DNA of 64,000 nt from a virus: the IMG/VR virus record IMGVR_UViG_3300007539_000009, positions 1 to 64,000 of that record; one strand, 5' to 3'. A program made the translations under genes and the position numbers. Shown in pieces: positions 40,701 through 49,040 of the stretch; position 1 is the first letter of the stretch; every line of letters begins with the position of its first letter. Under the pieces are notes generated by a model. That model did not search any database. It was given only the letters and a program-made list of their open reading frames with translations, and was not told the DNA's origin.

Positions 40701-40975
40701 CCTAGGGTCGGGTGCGTGACGAAGATCGCGGGCTGCAGCAGAGCAGGTGACGCGGTCTCGTTCTCTACAACACCACCCTGCCAGTTGGCGAAGTCAACTG
40801 CAGTCAGCGGCGTGCCGGCGTTGTAGTCGCCTGCTCCCGCGTCGATCTGGTAGTTGAGGCTGCGGTTCAGACCAATCAGCAGAACCGGCAGGTTGGTTGC
40901 CGGCGGGGTACCACTGATCGTGGTGAACTGCTGAAAGATCTTCAGTCCAGGACGAAGATTAGATGAGCTGGCCAT
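37721..40975 (-). CDS. Tail sheath protein, 1084 aa
   Basis: The contractile sheath subunit. N-terminus LRPGLKIFQQFTTISGTPPATNLPVLLIG is typical of sheath proteins, as is the C-terminal core: QIDNFARLLRAAIRPILGTYIRDEGFYDVLSGIQQGVRNSI followed by a final strand pair (GFIMEYQVEPFF, GTIFIFI). At 1084 residues it is far longer than T4 gp18 (659) or most others, with several beta-rich inserted domains between about 100 and 650 that probably face outward. Its presence shows a myovirus morphology. Confidence 0.8.
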   Translation of the reverse strand: MASSSNLRPGLKIFQQFTTISGTPPATNLPVLLIGLNRSLNYQIDAGAGDYNAGTPLTAVDFANWQGGVVENETASPALLQPAIFVTHPTLGTAEITTGVSFANLDESATTPNFSIAAGASATFEIASGTAGVFAVDTDTPTESSFTDSSADFVIDQVGDGDIIKVNGVSTYKVASGGLISDDQLLVTRLDKGPSTIGAVEAAKILVEPEDANGIRTLRSTSTAFNTAGGFGSTGTGVKQGDVLFLDHWSIRSQGIGLEFDQVGQSEGSLLSSPAIAVASNQRVVTLPSAGTTVTVWDNAAFTGTIFFTQNENAEYRPVFYTVSDETAATDQHIVQDFASGDLPDYVDADPNEGVAFRAYTYAPRAGASGTTGSFSAADAAGLRNFIDTAITGFPGTVEVGDHILIKDTDGIYRPVFEITNAGNLTSPSPSGHSPGTDNTLVVREFGEMYSDTLSASNVDYVICNPGSPLTGDTADIGAENVSGERVLTANGSTDFGADGVAAGDLVFSDAGVLLFVVITQDSATQLTVKDHPNKGIVLQSNETIEDIGFSVRRPLRADFTVKRVVNDSTLEITQLSTSPNNVPDTQTVKGAIYFQTAVDIAASPDVLGDDILLVGSADAASSLNYTVEKTLSGASLEGTVKLSYAEILNTSTDTFIRVTASTYQSLLGDPVPDNPLALAAQLATQNTNTEVYCLQVGDNNVTAWNTAFAAAASDAVYSIVPLTQDDLVLSAAQTHVLTQSLPVNKRERILYQSKWHVTQEDKSSLQSGDAPMISRTDPGGVQTVTVQRDLTAVDDIIVGDEFSGTAFDGTTLIDFSGRITVVNVVGSTTTLTMIPDGNIAKGVTDLTVTAYTIKSKLLSTTEFRDSIAAYTDAISERRVRNIFPSRCLLTFTDTTGFYGTVNEDVVDYQAGMQYACAIEAAKRAEYGPARPLTKVAGSGIQSIIDPFSGSADDQDVIINAGNYYMQQPGGEGATVSAIRALTTDTTAVEFYEDAVTTQIDNFARLLRAAIRPILGTYIRDEGFYDVLSGIQQGVRNSILEQKHIKSIKLNKIEDDPDQPDGFIMEYQVEPFFSASQGTIFIFI

Positions 40976-40981
40976 GTCAGA

Positions 40982-41788
40982 TCAGGGTGAGGTGCCGTAC
41001 CACTGGTCGAGGAGGTCTTCCGGAGACCCGTTGATGATGCTTGTAGGTGCTGCTTTCACGCACCCAAGGCCGTCTCCGGCCGGTTCCGGGTAGCCACTTC
41101 CCGACAAGTTGCTGATGCCTGCTGCTGTGGCGTACGTGGCAGTGGTTGACTTGACCCAGTTAAGGGTTTGGTGCACCACTAGCGTAATCGGCGCCACAAA
41201 CAGATCGTGCTGAGAGTCCGCACGCACAGACCGTGCTTCGCCGATGATCGGGCTGTCGATCTTGTGGATCCGAGACCCGTCTCGAATCTCCTTTTCATGG
41301 AAGCGGATGAAAGACCCCGCAAGCCACGCCAGGAGCTCGGCGTTCAGATCGTTGCGTGCGTAGCAGTTGATGCTGATGGGAACAGTCGTGTTGTCCTGGA
41401 ACTCAGCCTTTGACCGACCGGTCGTTCCGAAGACCCGCTGACCGGTAGAACCAACGGTGGTTCGGGGAACAGCGCCCCCGAACCCTTTGCCGTTGATCGC
41501 CAAGTCATTGAACGAGAACGTGCCCCGACTGAGGATGATCGCCGGGCGGCCATCTGTCTTGAACACTTCACTGCTGAACGAGTCAGCGATGACGAGCTTG
41601 CTGTCATCGCTGATCTCGTTGCTAGGTGTCAGAACAAGACGGAAGGGGTTCGGCCGCGCGGCGAACTCAGGGAACGTCTCTTGCTGAAAAACGTCTCGGA
41701 ACACCTCGAGCAGAATCCGCCGAGGGTAAGTCAGCGGATTGTGTACAGCGGGATCTGCCGTCCCGAAGCTCGGGGTTCCGTCAGCCAT
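40982..41788 (-). CDS. Putative neck/tail-terminator structural protein, 268 aa
   Basis: Directly upstream of the sheath gene (6 nt gap). Contains TYPRRILLEVFRDVFQQETF near the start, a beta-rich central domain, and ISINCYARNDLNAELLAWLAGSFIRFHEK, a pattern seen in phage tail-completion or head-tail joining proteins that bind the end of tail tube. I cannot name the family. No motif E/D-x-K-x-A is visible. Confidence 0.4.
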   Translation of the reverse strand: MADGTPSFGTADPAVHNPLTYPRRILLEVFRDVFQQETFPEFAARPNPFRLVLTPSNEISDDSKLVIADSFSSEVFKTDGRPAIILSRGTFSFNDLAINGKGFGGAVPRTTVGSTGQRVFGTTGRSKAEFQDNTTVPISINCYARNDLNAELLAWLAGSFIRFHEKEIRDGSRIHKIDSPIIGEARSVRADSQHDLFVAPITLVVHQTLNWVKSTTATYATAAGISNLSGSGYPEPAGDGLGCVKAAPTSIINGSPEDLLDQWYGTSP

Positions 41789-42326
41789 TCTGTCGGCGAG
41801 ACGCCAAGTACCCGATGCCGCCTGCTACGCCAAGGCCAGCAAGAACCGGATTCCGCCGGACTGCGCTCATGAGCTTGCTGCTGCCCACACCGGACCCGCC
41901 GGACCCGCCGCCGCGACCAGCGCGGACCTTATCTAGACGTGCTTGACGAGTAGCAGCGGCTGCGTCGCCTGCGGCGCGAGCAGACCCGGCGGTGCCCGGG
42001 TTTTTCATCGCGCGCTGCATGACTTCGTTGCCCCATATCGTCGGATTCTTGGCAGCGACTTTCTCAACGTACGCCTGCATGGCGTTGTCGAGCTCGGCAG
42101 CACGCTTCTCAAAGACCTCTTCGACACCTGCGAGGAATGCCGGGTGCTCGATCAGCTGGTTCAGCTGGAAATCCGTGATTGCGGCGATCTTCTCGACCTC
42201 CGGCTCGGGCTGCGGCTCCTCAACTACAGGGGCAGCCGGCTCCATCTCCGCGAAGAGCGCGGCTGTCTTCGTGTTGTGGCCCAGGATGTCACTGAGCTCA
42301 GTGATTAGCGTGTGTTCAGCGTTCAT
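41781..42326 (-). CDS. Helical virion-operon protein with repeated K-x-A motifs, 181 aa
   Basis: Contains TKTAALFAE, VEKIAAITD, FEKRAAELD and VEKVAAKNP within the first 100 residues, a dense set of the motif common to head proteins here. The last 70 residues are Gly/Ser/Arg-rich with a short hydrophobic stretch (RRNPVLAGLGVAGGIGYLASRR). Function unknown; likely an internal or scaffold-associated protein. Confidence 0.6.
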   Translation of the reverse strand: MNAEHTLITELSDILGHNTKTAALFAEMEPAAPVVEEPQPEPEVEKIAAITDFQLNQLIEHPAFLAGVEEVFEKRAAELDNAMQAYVEKVAAKNPTIWGNEVMQRAMKNPGTAGSARAAGDAAAATRQARLDKVRAGRGGGSGGSGVGSSKLMSAVRRNPVLAGLGVAGGIGYLASRRQNG

Positions 42327-42895
42327 GATTTGCGACGAAGTCTGTTGTTCAGCCGGGACTCTTCCCAGCGACTTGCCCCTCTGTGAACAGCGTAGAGTCC
42401 TGCTCCTGACGCTGCACCTTTAGAGACGCCCCGTAAGGCAGCCTGGCCGACGGCTTTACGGCCGGCACCAGACGCGGACATAGCGCCTATAGCCGCCCCA
42501 GCCAGGGCACCGGCAGAGGCAGCATTAATTCCGGGCCGGGGATTTCCGGCTTTTCGAGCTCGGTATTGAGCGTAGCCCAGCCCAGCTCCAACACCCACAG
42601 CAGCTGACGCAGGCAAGGTCCGAGCTACTGCTTGAATCTGCTTGGCGGTCCTCAGGTTTGCAGGCGTCGTGCGGGCTACCTGCTTGGCAGTGCGGGCAGC
42701 CAAAGCCGCGTGGGCAGCACCGCTAGCAACCAAGCCCACCATGCCTGCACGCCCTCTTGGCTTAGCTGACGCTTTTGCCGCCTGAAACTCTTTGACGGCC
42801 TCCCACTCAGGGTCTAGCCGTCTGGGTTTCGTGCCTGCGGCGTCTGCGAGCTTGTCTAGCTCGTCTAGGAGATCACTGACTGACTTGCTTGTCAT
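42323..42895 (-). CDS. Gly/Ala-rich basic protein with LDELDKLA N-terminus, 190 aa
   Basis: MTSKSVSDLLDELDKLADAAG opens; a basic region (KASAKPRGRAG) and long Ala/Gly-rich stretches follow (ASGAAHAALAARTAKQVA, AASAGALAGAAIGAMSASGAG), then a basic end (NNRLRRKS). Same design as 37440 and 47242. ATGA-type overlaps on both sides place it in the late operon. It may be an ejected pilot-type or DNA-condensing protein. Confidence 0.6.
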   Translation of the reverse strand: MTSKSVSDLLDELDKLADAAGTKPRRLDPEWEAVKEFQAAKASAKPRGRAGMVGLVASGAAHAALAARTAKQVARTTPANLRTAKQIQAVARTLPASAAVGVGAGLGYAQYRARKAGNPRPGINAASAGALAGAAIGAMSASGAGRKAVGQAALRGVSKGAASGAGLYAVHRGASRWEESRLNNRLRRKS

Positions 42896-45800
42896 CAGAA
42901 GTCCACACTCAGGATGCCCAGGTTAGGTGACCCCGCGCTGGGTGCGTTAGCGAAGGTAGTCTTCCCTGGCACCGCTCGGATCAGAATAGGGTTGAGTGTG
43001 CTCAGGTCCGGCACTTCAAGAGTCGTCTCGATGTCTGACGGATTGATCCGAGTCAACGAGAATGATTGGTTTACCAGCACTCTCTTGTACTCAGCTGGAG
43101 TGATACCACCAACTCGATACCAACCACCTTGGTTAGTCTCGTGGATCAAGTCGCGAGGACGCAGCAACGGATAGTTAGCCATCATTGCGCGTGTCACCGT
43201 ATCCTGCCGAGTGATGTCTCCAGGCGTGTTCTGCTTGGACTCCGGATCAATGACAGCAAGTGTGGCAATGGGCTCGTAATACCCTTCGGTGTATCCGGTG
43301 CCAAAGCACATCGGACAATCCGGGTCGCTGCTCTTTTGCATGACTGCATCCCAGCAGCTGCAGCGGTCTTCTGCGAACCGACGCTGGAACACCAGCACAG
43401 GCGATCCGCCTTGGCGGACAAGAACCTGGCTAGCGCGCATGGCGTTGATGGCAGGTCCCGTGATGTCCCCATCAAGCCGCACCGGGTCGTACGCCGGTAA
43501 CGCTGAGTTGTTGACTACCAGCTGCAGTCGGTAGAATGGCCGGCGCCACAGGTCACTGACGTTGACCGTGCTATCGAGATAGAACTGATTCAGCGCGGGT
43601 ACGAGGTCGATCTGCTCGTACGTCCCGTTTTCGGAGTACGCACGATCAATCCGGACCTGAGCAGTGTTCGGGTTCTCGTTGCCTACAGTCCACAGGTTCC
43701 ACCCAATCAACTGGGACTGGGCGTCCTGCTGGTAGACACAGATGTTGTCGAGGCGCATGCGAGTAGGGGGTGCTCCCGTAATAGATTGTACGACGGTCAG
43801 CTCGGCGGCCTGACCAGTCACGCTGTACGCCCGGTCTCCGATGAAGAAGTAGTAGAAGATGCCCCCAGATGCAGGGCGCAGCTGGAAGTTGACTGCCTGA
43901 GGGAAAGAGGGGGTGTCGGGGAACTGATTGCCCAGGCTGTCCACGCCTGTGGCATTGAAGACCACTGTGCCCGCTCCCAGGTATGCCTCTCGAGCTAGTT
44001 CGGCGCTTTGACCGGCCACCAACAAGGCCGAGGACTCTGCTATGAGGAACAAGGCTCGGGCGTAACGAAGATCGGCCACTTGTCCGTCTACGTAGTAGTT
44101 GGCTGTTTCAGCAGTCAGGCGCAGCTGCCTGCTAAGCGCCGCGTCTTGCCCGGCAGCAGTAAACAGCCCTTCGTCTGCAACCAAGATCTCGCCGACAGGG
44201 AACAGGGCGTCTTGGCCAGCCACAACGTAGGTGCCTAGCTCAGCCTCGAGCGACACCGCCTTGGCCACCGTCGCGTCCTGACCCGTCACAACAAATGTTC
44301 CGGTGTCGTTAACTACTGTCAGACGAAAAAGACCGGGCTGTCCCGTGACAACAAAGGTTGCAGTGTCAGCGACAAACACTTCTCCCAGCAAGAACAGAGC
44401 GTCCTGGCCCGAGACAGCGAAGCTAGCGGGGCTGGCTCCCAACTGGGCTGCGCGGCGGAGATCAGCACCTTGTCCTGTAAGCGTGAATGTCGCGACCTCA
44501 GCCGCAAGCGATTCGTCATTGAGGAACGCCGCCTCAAATCCAGTCAGCGTGAATGTTGCTTGCTCGGCCAGCAGCCCAAAGCCGAACAGTATCGGTTGCC
44601 CTGCTACTGTGTACGTTGACTGATCAGCAGCAAGCAGCAGCCCTCGTGACAGCGCCGCGTCTTGACCAGTGAGCGCAAACGTCGTTTGCTCTGCGGTGAA
44701 GAGCAGTGCTCGTAGGAAGCCTGCGTCTTGCCCAGTAAGGGCAAAGGACCCGACCTCGGCTATGAGCGATACACCAACAGCCAGCGCTGCGTCCTGGCCC
44801 GTGACGACGTAGGTGCCTAGGTCAGCTGTCAGCCTGCGGACCACCGACAACGTGGCGTCTTGGCCTGATAGCGCAAAGACACCTACTTCGGCAATGAACA
44901 AGTCGTCGAACAGCAGGCCGGCGTCCTGGCCGGTGAACGTGTAGCTGGCCTGATCGGCCGTAAGCAGCGCTGCGCGCGTAAGTACAGCAGCCTGACCTTC
45001 AACCGCAAAGGCCGCCTGCTCCGCAACTATGCGCAGTGCGAGGTCAAAAGCTGTGTCTTGACCAGTAAGCGTGTAGCTCTGCTGCTCAGCTACAAGTTCA
45101 AAACTAGCAGCAAGCCCAGCGTCTTGGCCGCTGAGTGTGAACGTAGCCTGCTCTGCAGTCAGCGACAGGCCGAGGATGAAGTCTGTGTCTTGGCCGGCCA
45201 GGCTGTAAGACGCCTGAGCTGCGTCTATGACCCGTGCTGCTGCTAAGTCGGCTTGTTGCCCGCTAACAGTGAACGACGCGTCATTGCTGACAAGAACTGC
45301 GTCACGTGTCAGCGCAGCGTCTTGTCCAGCGAGCACAAACGTTGCTTGATCAGCAGCAAGCGTCACTCCCCGGTTGAGCGCCGCATCTTGCCCGGTCAGC
45401 GCGTAGCTCTGCTGCTGGGCGAGCAGCGCACGTTCCGCAGTCAGCGCTGCATCCTGGCCGGACAGCGTGAAACTTCCACTGTCAGCGACAACGGAAAGTC
45501 CTCTAGCAAAGGCAAGGTCTTGGCCGACTAGGGAGAACGTTCCCTCGTCCGCTAGCAGGGTCAGCCCACGATTGAGCGCAGCGTCTTGGCCAGTAAGTGT
45601 GTACGTCTGCTGATCAGCAGTAAGTGTCAGTCCTCTAGCAAACGCTGTGTCCTGGCCAGTAAGTGTGTACGTCTGCTGATCAGCAGTAAGCGTAAAAGCG
45701 CCTACACCGGGAGGCGAGTACGTGAACCCGCTGAAGTCAATGACTTGGTAGCGGATCTCCGAGTCTTGTCCGGACCGGATGCGCCGAAATTGCACTGCCG

Positions 45801-46752
45801 TTGGCGACAGTGTTTCGTAGAGCCACAGTGGGCGCGTAAACGCAGTGCCTGTGCCGTTACAGGAGTTCCACCCGGTAACTACCGACTGGTTGGTGTCGTA
45901 GCTACTGACGGTGTCGGTTACTGTGAAGTCACCAGAGGCGGCCGTGACAGTATCGCCGTGTTGTACCACGAGTCCCGTAGGCGACGGGAACTCGATGATC
46001 TGCCACGCAATGTTGCTCGAGTAGCTGGTTGTCTGGTCGTACCGCTCAACGAAAATATCACTGGCGTTGAGAGTCGTTGCCAACGAGCACTGCTCGAGAC
46101 CGTTGCTATCGTGGTCAAACGTAGCGATCAAGAACGACCGAGATGTGTCGACCGTCACACCGGTACTGATCGTGGTGCCGGCGGCCAGGTTACCGCTGAC
46201 GTTGTCATACCCGTGAGTGACCGTGACGCCAGTAGGAGAAGCCCAGGTGACGGCTTCCCACTGAATGAAGTTTCGGTACGTACCGGACGCAGTGGCTCTA
46301 ACCGTAGTCGCGCGACTAGGGCTATCTAGGTGGACTGATACGAAGCCGTCAAACGCTACCGAGCTGTTAGCGGTGTTGTTGACCCACGTAGTCGCGGTCA
46401 AGAACGTGCGGTCAACATCCAGAGGGCTGGAGAAGTTGATTGCGCCTGTTGATGATCCTGTAGCGATAAGCGACAGACCCCTCCGAACAAAGAACTCCTC
46501 TGCATCGCAGGTTACGGCGTAGACACCTACATTGCCCAGAGCAGTGGTCGCAGGTCTTCGAGAGCACTCGATCCCGCTAGGGCTAATCAGCTCAGTACCA
46601 AACGCCCAAGTGTCTGGCCCCTCGTTAGCCGTAGAGGAGTTGCCAGAAGCTCGAGTGATCAAGAACGTTCTCTCTACATCGACAGGACTGATGTGCAGGA
46701 TCGTGCCATCAGTTACCGACGCAGAGCTAACGTACTGAACTGTAATAGACAT
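42895..46752 (-). CDS. Giant virion protein with about 27 'TGQDAAL' repeats and a Cys-rich C-terminal domain, 1285 aa
   Basis: Three parts. Residues 1 to about 345 are beta-sandwich-like units (DVERTFLI... 'RTFL' repeats) similar to lectin-like virion modules. About 350-930 are tandem units of about 22 residues with consensus (Y/F)TLTGQDAALxRGLxLxAD. The C-terminal 300 residues contain RFAEDRCSCWDAVMQ followed by DCPMCFGTGYTEGYY, a CxC...CxxC zinc-binding signature known from a conserved phage structural protein. The repeats are probably a surface-exposed solenoid or stalk; the C-terminal domain anchors it in the neck, tail or head. It directly follows a terminator. Confidence 0.7.
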   Translation of the reverse strand: MSITVQYVSSASVTDGTILHISPVDVERTFLITRASGNSSTANEGPDTWAFGTELISPSGIECSRRPATTALGNVGVYAVTCDAEEFFVRRGLSLIATGSSTGAINFSSPLDVDRTFLTATTWVNNTANSSVAFDGFVSVHLDSPSRATTVRATASGTYRNFIQWEAVTWASPTGVTVTHGYDNVSGNLAAGTTISTGVTVDTSRSFLIATFDHDSNGLEQCSLATTLNASDIFVERYDQTTSYSSNIAWQIIEFPSPTGLVVQHGDTVTAASGDFTVTDTVSSYDTNQSVVTGWNSCNGTGTAFTRPLWLYETLSPTAVQFRRIRSGQDSEIRYQVIDFSGFTYSPPGVGAFTLTADQQTYTLTGQDTAFARGLTLTADQQTYTLTGQDAALNRGLTLLADEGTFSLVGQDLAFARGLSVVADSGSFTLSGQDAALTAERALLAQQQSYALTGQDAALNRGVTLAADQATFVLAGQDAALTRDAVLVSNDASFTVSGQQADLAAARVIDAAQASYSLAGQDTDFILGLSLTAEQATFTLSGQDAGLAASFELVAEQQSYTLTGQDTAFDLALRIVAEQAAFAVEGQAAVLTRAALLTADQASYTFTGQDAGLLFDDLFIAEVGVFALSGQDATLSVVRRLTADLGTYVVTGQDAALAVGVSLIAEVGSFALTGQDAGFLRALLFTAEQTTFALTGQDAALSRGLLLAADQSTYTVAGQPILFGFGLLAEQATFTLTGFEAAFLNDESLAAEVATFTLTGQGADLRRAAQLGASPASFAVSGQDALFLLGEVFVADTATFVVTGQPGLFRLTVVNDTGTFVVTGQDATVAKAVSLEAELGTYVVAGQDALFPVGEILVADEGLFTAAGQDAALSRQLRLTAETANYYVDGQVADLRYARALFLIAESSALLVAGQSAELAREAYLGAGTVVFNATGVDSLGNQFPDTPSFPQAVNFQLRPASGGIFYYFFIGDRAYSVTGQAAELTVVQSITGAPPTRMRLDNICVYQQDAQSQLIGWNLWTVGNENPNTAQVRIDRAYSENGTYEQIDLVPALNQFYLDSTVNVSDLWRRPFYRLQLVVNNSALPAYDPVRLDGDITGPAINAMRASQVLVRQGGSPVLVFQRRFAEDRCSCWDAVMQKSSDPDCPMCFGTGYTEGYYEPIATLAVIDPESKQNTPGDITRQDTVTRAMMANYPLLRPRDLIHETNQGGWYRVGGITPAEYKRVLVNQSFSLTRINPSDIETTLEVPDLSTLNPILIRAVPGKTTFANAPSAGSPNLGILSVDF
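43960..45700 (-). repeat. Tandem 66-bp coding repeats (TGQ units)
   Basis: About 26 consecutive units of roughly 22 codons, most with TGQDAAL or close variants. The two units at 45589-45628 and 45655-45694 are almost identical at the DNA level (both contain GTGTACGTCTGCTGATCAGC), consistent with recent duplication; others are diverged. Confidence 0.85.
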
Positions 46753-46757
46753 GGGCT

Positions 46758-46807
46758 CTAAACGAACGTGGGCGCGGCACCACCGTTAGGTAGCAGCCAC
46801 GCCCACG
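46758..46807 (-). terminator. Intrinsic terminator inside the late operon
   Basis: On the minus strand CGTGGGCGTGGC pairs with GCCGCGCCCACG (one wobble) around a 17-nt loop, followed by TTCGTTT. It lies between the 46826 gene and the giant repeat protein and should reduce expression of the downstream tail genes unless antiterminated. Confidence 0.7.
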
Positions 46808-46825
46808 ACTTTGCAGCAGCAGCGA

Positions 46826-47242
46826 TCAGGCGATCTGCAGTAGACCGTTGGCGTCGCTGAAGTCGATCGTCAGACTCTCGCCGTCACCAAGCGTGAGTGC
46901 TGAGCCGTAGTCGTACCAACCAATCAGCGGGTCCGCCGGCGACGTAGGACCGTCGTTGTAGATGACTACGTACTGGAACGGACCAGTAGACCCCCCAGAC
47001 GATGTCATCGTCAGGTCCGCCAGCGTCAGCTGATAGGTACCTGATGTCTGGGTGCTATCACTGGTGGTGATGTTGCGCGAGCTCAGGTTCGTGTATGCGA
47101 TCTGAGTGATGTTCGCCAGCACCGTGTTGGTAGCAACAGGGGCGGAGTTTGTCAGCGCAACAACTAGCTGATCAGTTGCTAGATCGTGAACACCGTGGGC
47201 GATGTCCTCAACGAACTGGTTGAACTTGTTGAACGTTGCCAT
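46826..47242 (-). CDS. Conserved phage structural protein, 138 aa
   Basis: KFNQFVEDIAHGVHDLATDQLVVALTNSAPVATNTVLANITQI matches a widespread small phage virion protein family with that exact opening, beta-rich in its second half and ending in a QYVVIYND...PLIGWYDYG segment. Its exact place in the virion is unsettled (decoration or tail-associated). It is followed by a terminator, consistent with high expression. Confidence 0.6.
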   Translation of the reverse strand: MATFNKFNQFVEDIAHGVHDLATDQLVVALTNSAPVATNTVLANITQIAYTNLSSRNITTSDSTQTSGTYQLTLADLTMTSSGGSTGPFQYVVIYNDGPTSPADPLIGWYDYGSALTLGDGESLTIDFSDANGLLQIA

Positions 47243-47778
47243 CAGTTGCTCTTCTTAGAGAATGCGCGATGCGCCATGTTCGTGGCCGCCATGCCAGCCA
47301 GACCGGCGACCACGCCGCGTGCGCCGCCTCCGATCCTACTACCTTTCCGCACCTTAGGCGTGTGCGGGTCTATGTAGCCGATCTGCTTAGTCTTAGCCAG
47401 TCGGTCCGCCACCGGGGTGTGTGTAATGGTGGCTGATGTAGGCTTACTTACCGGTGCTCCTGCCGCATGCGCATCGCTCAGGTTCATGTGGCGCCGAATG
47501 TCGGTTAGCCTGGTCTTCTGCTGGTGACTCCTTGCTGCAGATGCGACGCCAGCACGGACTTTGTTCTCTCCGTACCTGAGCGTATTGCGCGCAGCCACGA
47601 GTGCGCGGCCCGGCTTGTTGGTCCAAGCGCTCACGTTGGGGTTTGCTCGGTGGGCTGTGTAAGCAGTCCCAGCAGCAGCAGCACCGCCTAACGCAGTTGC
47701 CGCTGCTCTGCCCTTACTGCTATCGTCATCAGCAGCTAACTTGGTCAGCTCGTCGATGAATGCGTCTAGGTAGTTCAT
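47242..47778 (-). CDS. Basic small protein with IDELTKLA N-terminus, 178 aa
   Basis: MNYLDAFIDELTKLAADDD opens the protein; AATALGGAAAAGTAY and GARGVVAGLAGMAATNMAHRAF are Ala/Gly-rich segments; the remainder is basic. It overlaps the next gene's start by 1 nt. Part of the DELxKIA group. Function unknown; candidate internal head protein. Confidence 0.6.
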   Translation of the reverse strand: MNYLDAFIDELTKLAADDDSSKGRAAATALGGAAAAGTAYTAHRANPNVSAWTNKPGRALVAARNTLRYGENKVRAGVASAARSHQQKTRLTDIRRHMNLSDAHAAGAPVSKPTSATITHTPVADRLAKTKQIGYIDPHTPKVRKGSRIGGGARGVVAGLAGMAATNMAHRAFSKKSN

Positions 47779-47801
47779 TGGTTTGGCGATATTGCTTGAG
47801 G

Positions 47802-48353
47802 TCAGATGATGAAGTACAGGTTGTCGCCGTCGTACCCGTCGTAGTACTCGGTCTGACCCGCACGGTAGCCTCCATCACCGTAGGCAACTGAAATGTTCTG
47901 GCCTACTTTGAACTGGGTCTTCTTGTTTTCGTACTCAGCGCTCCACTCAGACACGATGGCCTGCAGGTTGCGCCAAACGGCGTTAGGCTGCGCGTTGACG
48001 TTACCAGCTGTATACGGCATGTCATTCCGCGCGAGCTTGAGGATCGTGGAGCGCAGCAAGCGCACAGCAGAGCCGAGCTGAATGATCGGTCGAGCCCCGT
48101 GGAACCGGTTGTTGGTCACCAGATCCAGGGGCTCAAGCCGATCGGACAGGAGCGGGGGAGTGCCGTTCCAGTCCTCAATAGTGTCGAGGATGTACCGCGC
48201 GATCTTCTCGTTCGAGTTCTCCTCGCCGTCGAACAGCTCGTTGGTCTGCGCGTAGTCCTGCACCATCGACCGGACCATGCGAATCATGATCGTCGGGATG
48301 GGAATACCCTGCTCAGTTGCAGTGCGGTAGGAGCTGTACGACGGCTCAACCAT
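47802..48353 (-). CDS. Putative head-tail connector protein, 183 aa
   Basis: Unrecognised by motif. A helical, mixed-charge protein containing a predicted connector-like helix pair (MIRMVRSMVQDYAQ, RLLRSTILKLARN) and a beta-rich C-terminus (KVGQNISVAYGDGGYRAGQTEYYDGYDGDNLYFI). Location after the capsid gene and before tail genes is where head-completion proteins lie. Assignment is positional. Confidence 0.4.
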   Translation of the reverse strand: MVEPSYSSYRTATEQGIPIPTIMIRMVRSMVQDYAQTNELFDGEENSNEKIARYILDTIEDWNGTPPLLSDRLEPLDLVTNNRFHGARPIIQLGSAVRLLRSTILKLARNDMPYTAGNVNAQPNAVWRNLQAIVSEWSAEYENKKTQFKVGQNISVAYGDGGYRAGQTEYYDGYDGDNLYFII

Positions 48354-48949
48354 TACAGCTCGAGGTCCAGCTCCTCTTCGTCGTCTTGGTCGTCAAGCAG
48401 GCTGACGTCAAGCTCGTCCAACTGAACGAGCTCTTCGATGATGTCACGCTTGTTGAGCGCTGTGCTCAGTCGCAGACCGTGCACTTCAGCGAGCGTCAAG
48501 AGCTCAGCTTTGGTGTGGGTCCGCAGCTCTGTCACCAGCTCCGCCTGTCGTTCGACCTCCGGGTCTACCTCGGGCTCGACTACCGGCTCAGGTGCGGGTG
48601 TCGGCTCCGGTTCAACTACCGGTTCCGGCTCGGTCACCGGCTCAGGCGCGGGTGCCGGTTTGGGTGCTGCTGCTGCGCGCTTGGGCCGCTCCGTCGGAGC
48701 TTGGATAGCCGTCTTGGCTACGCCCTTGGCGTGCATGACACGCACCGCTGTCTCCGGCAGCACGTCTACACCGATGTACTCGAGCACGCGAGTACGCGAA
48801 TCCATGATTGCGATCTGGGGACCAAATCGCTGCATGAACTTGTGAGTGAGGCGGTCCCGGCGGACCTTGCGGTAGCGCTGCGGTCCGATGTCAATGTCCG
48901 GCAGTTTGCCGGTGATGCCGAAGTTGCCGACTGTTACGACGCTACCCAT
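48353..48949 (-). CDS. Protein with Pro/Glu-rich linker and SAP/HeH-like C-terminal domain, 198 aa
   Basis: N-terminal 80 residues are a compact domain; residues about 85-135 are Pro/Glu/Ala repeats (PEPVTEPEPVVEPEPTPAPE), a stiff linker; the C-terminal KAELLTLAEVHGLRLSTALNKRDIIEELV resembles SAP/HeH/LEM-type helix-extended-helix domains that bind nucleic acid or protein; the tail is acidic. It follows the capsid gene after a terminator. Confidence 0.55.
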   Translation of the reverse strand: MGSVVTVGNFGITGKLPDIDIGPQRYRKVRRDRLTHKFMQRFGPQIAIMDSRTRVLEYIGVDVLPETAVRVMHAKGVAKTAIQAPTERPKRAAAAPKPAPAPEPVTEPEPVVEPEPTPAPEPVVEPEVDPEVERQAELVTELRTHTKAELLTLAEVHGLRLSTALNKRDIIEELVQLDELDVSLLDDQDDEEELDLEL

Positions 48950-48965
48950 TGTTCTGTGTAGTGGG

Positions 48966-49014
48966 GTAAAGGAAAGGGGCCCCGCAGACGGGGAACGTCC
49001 GTCTACGAGGCCCC
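48966..49014 (-). terminator. Terminator directly after the capsid gene
   Basis: On the minus strand GGGGCCTCGTAGACGG pairs with CCGTCTGCGGGGCCCC (two mismatches) around a short loop, followed by TTTCCTTT. It lies 27 nt beyond the capsid stop and probably enriches capsid mRNA over downstream genes. Confidence 0.8.
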
Positions 49015-49040
49015 GTAGGTCACATCAGATCCGGATCAGA

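Noticed and set aside
43960-45700. 66-bp tandem repeats considered as a minisatellite or replication origin
   Set aside because: They are in frame throughout with a consistent protein consensus and codon-level divergence, so they are coding repeats.
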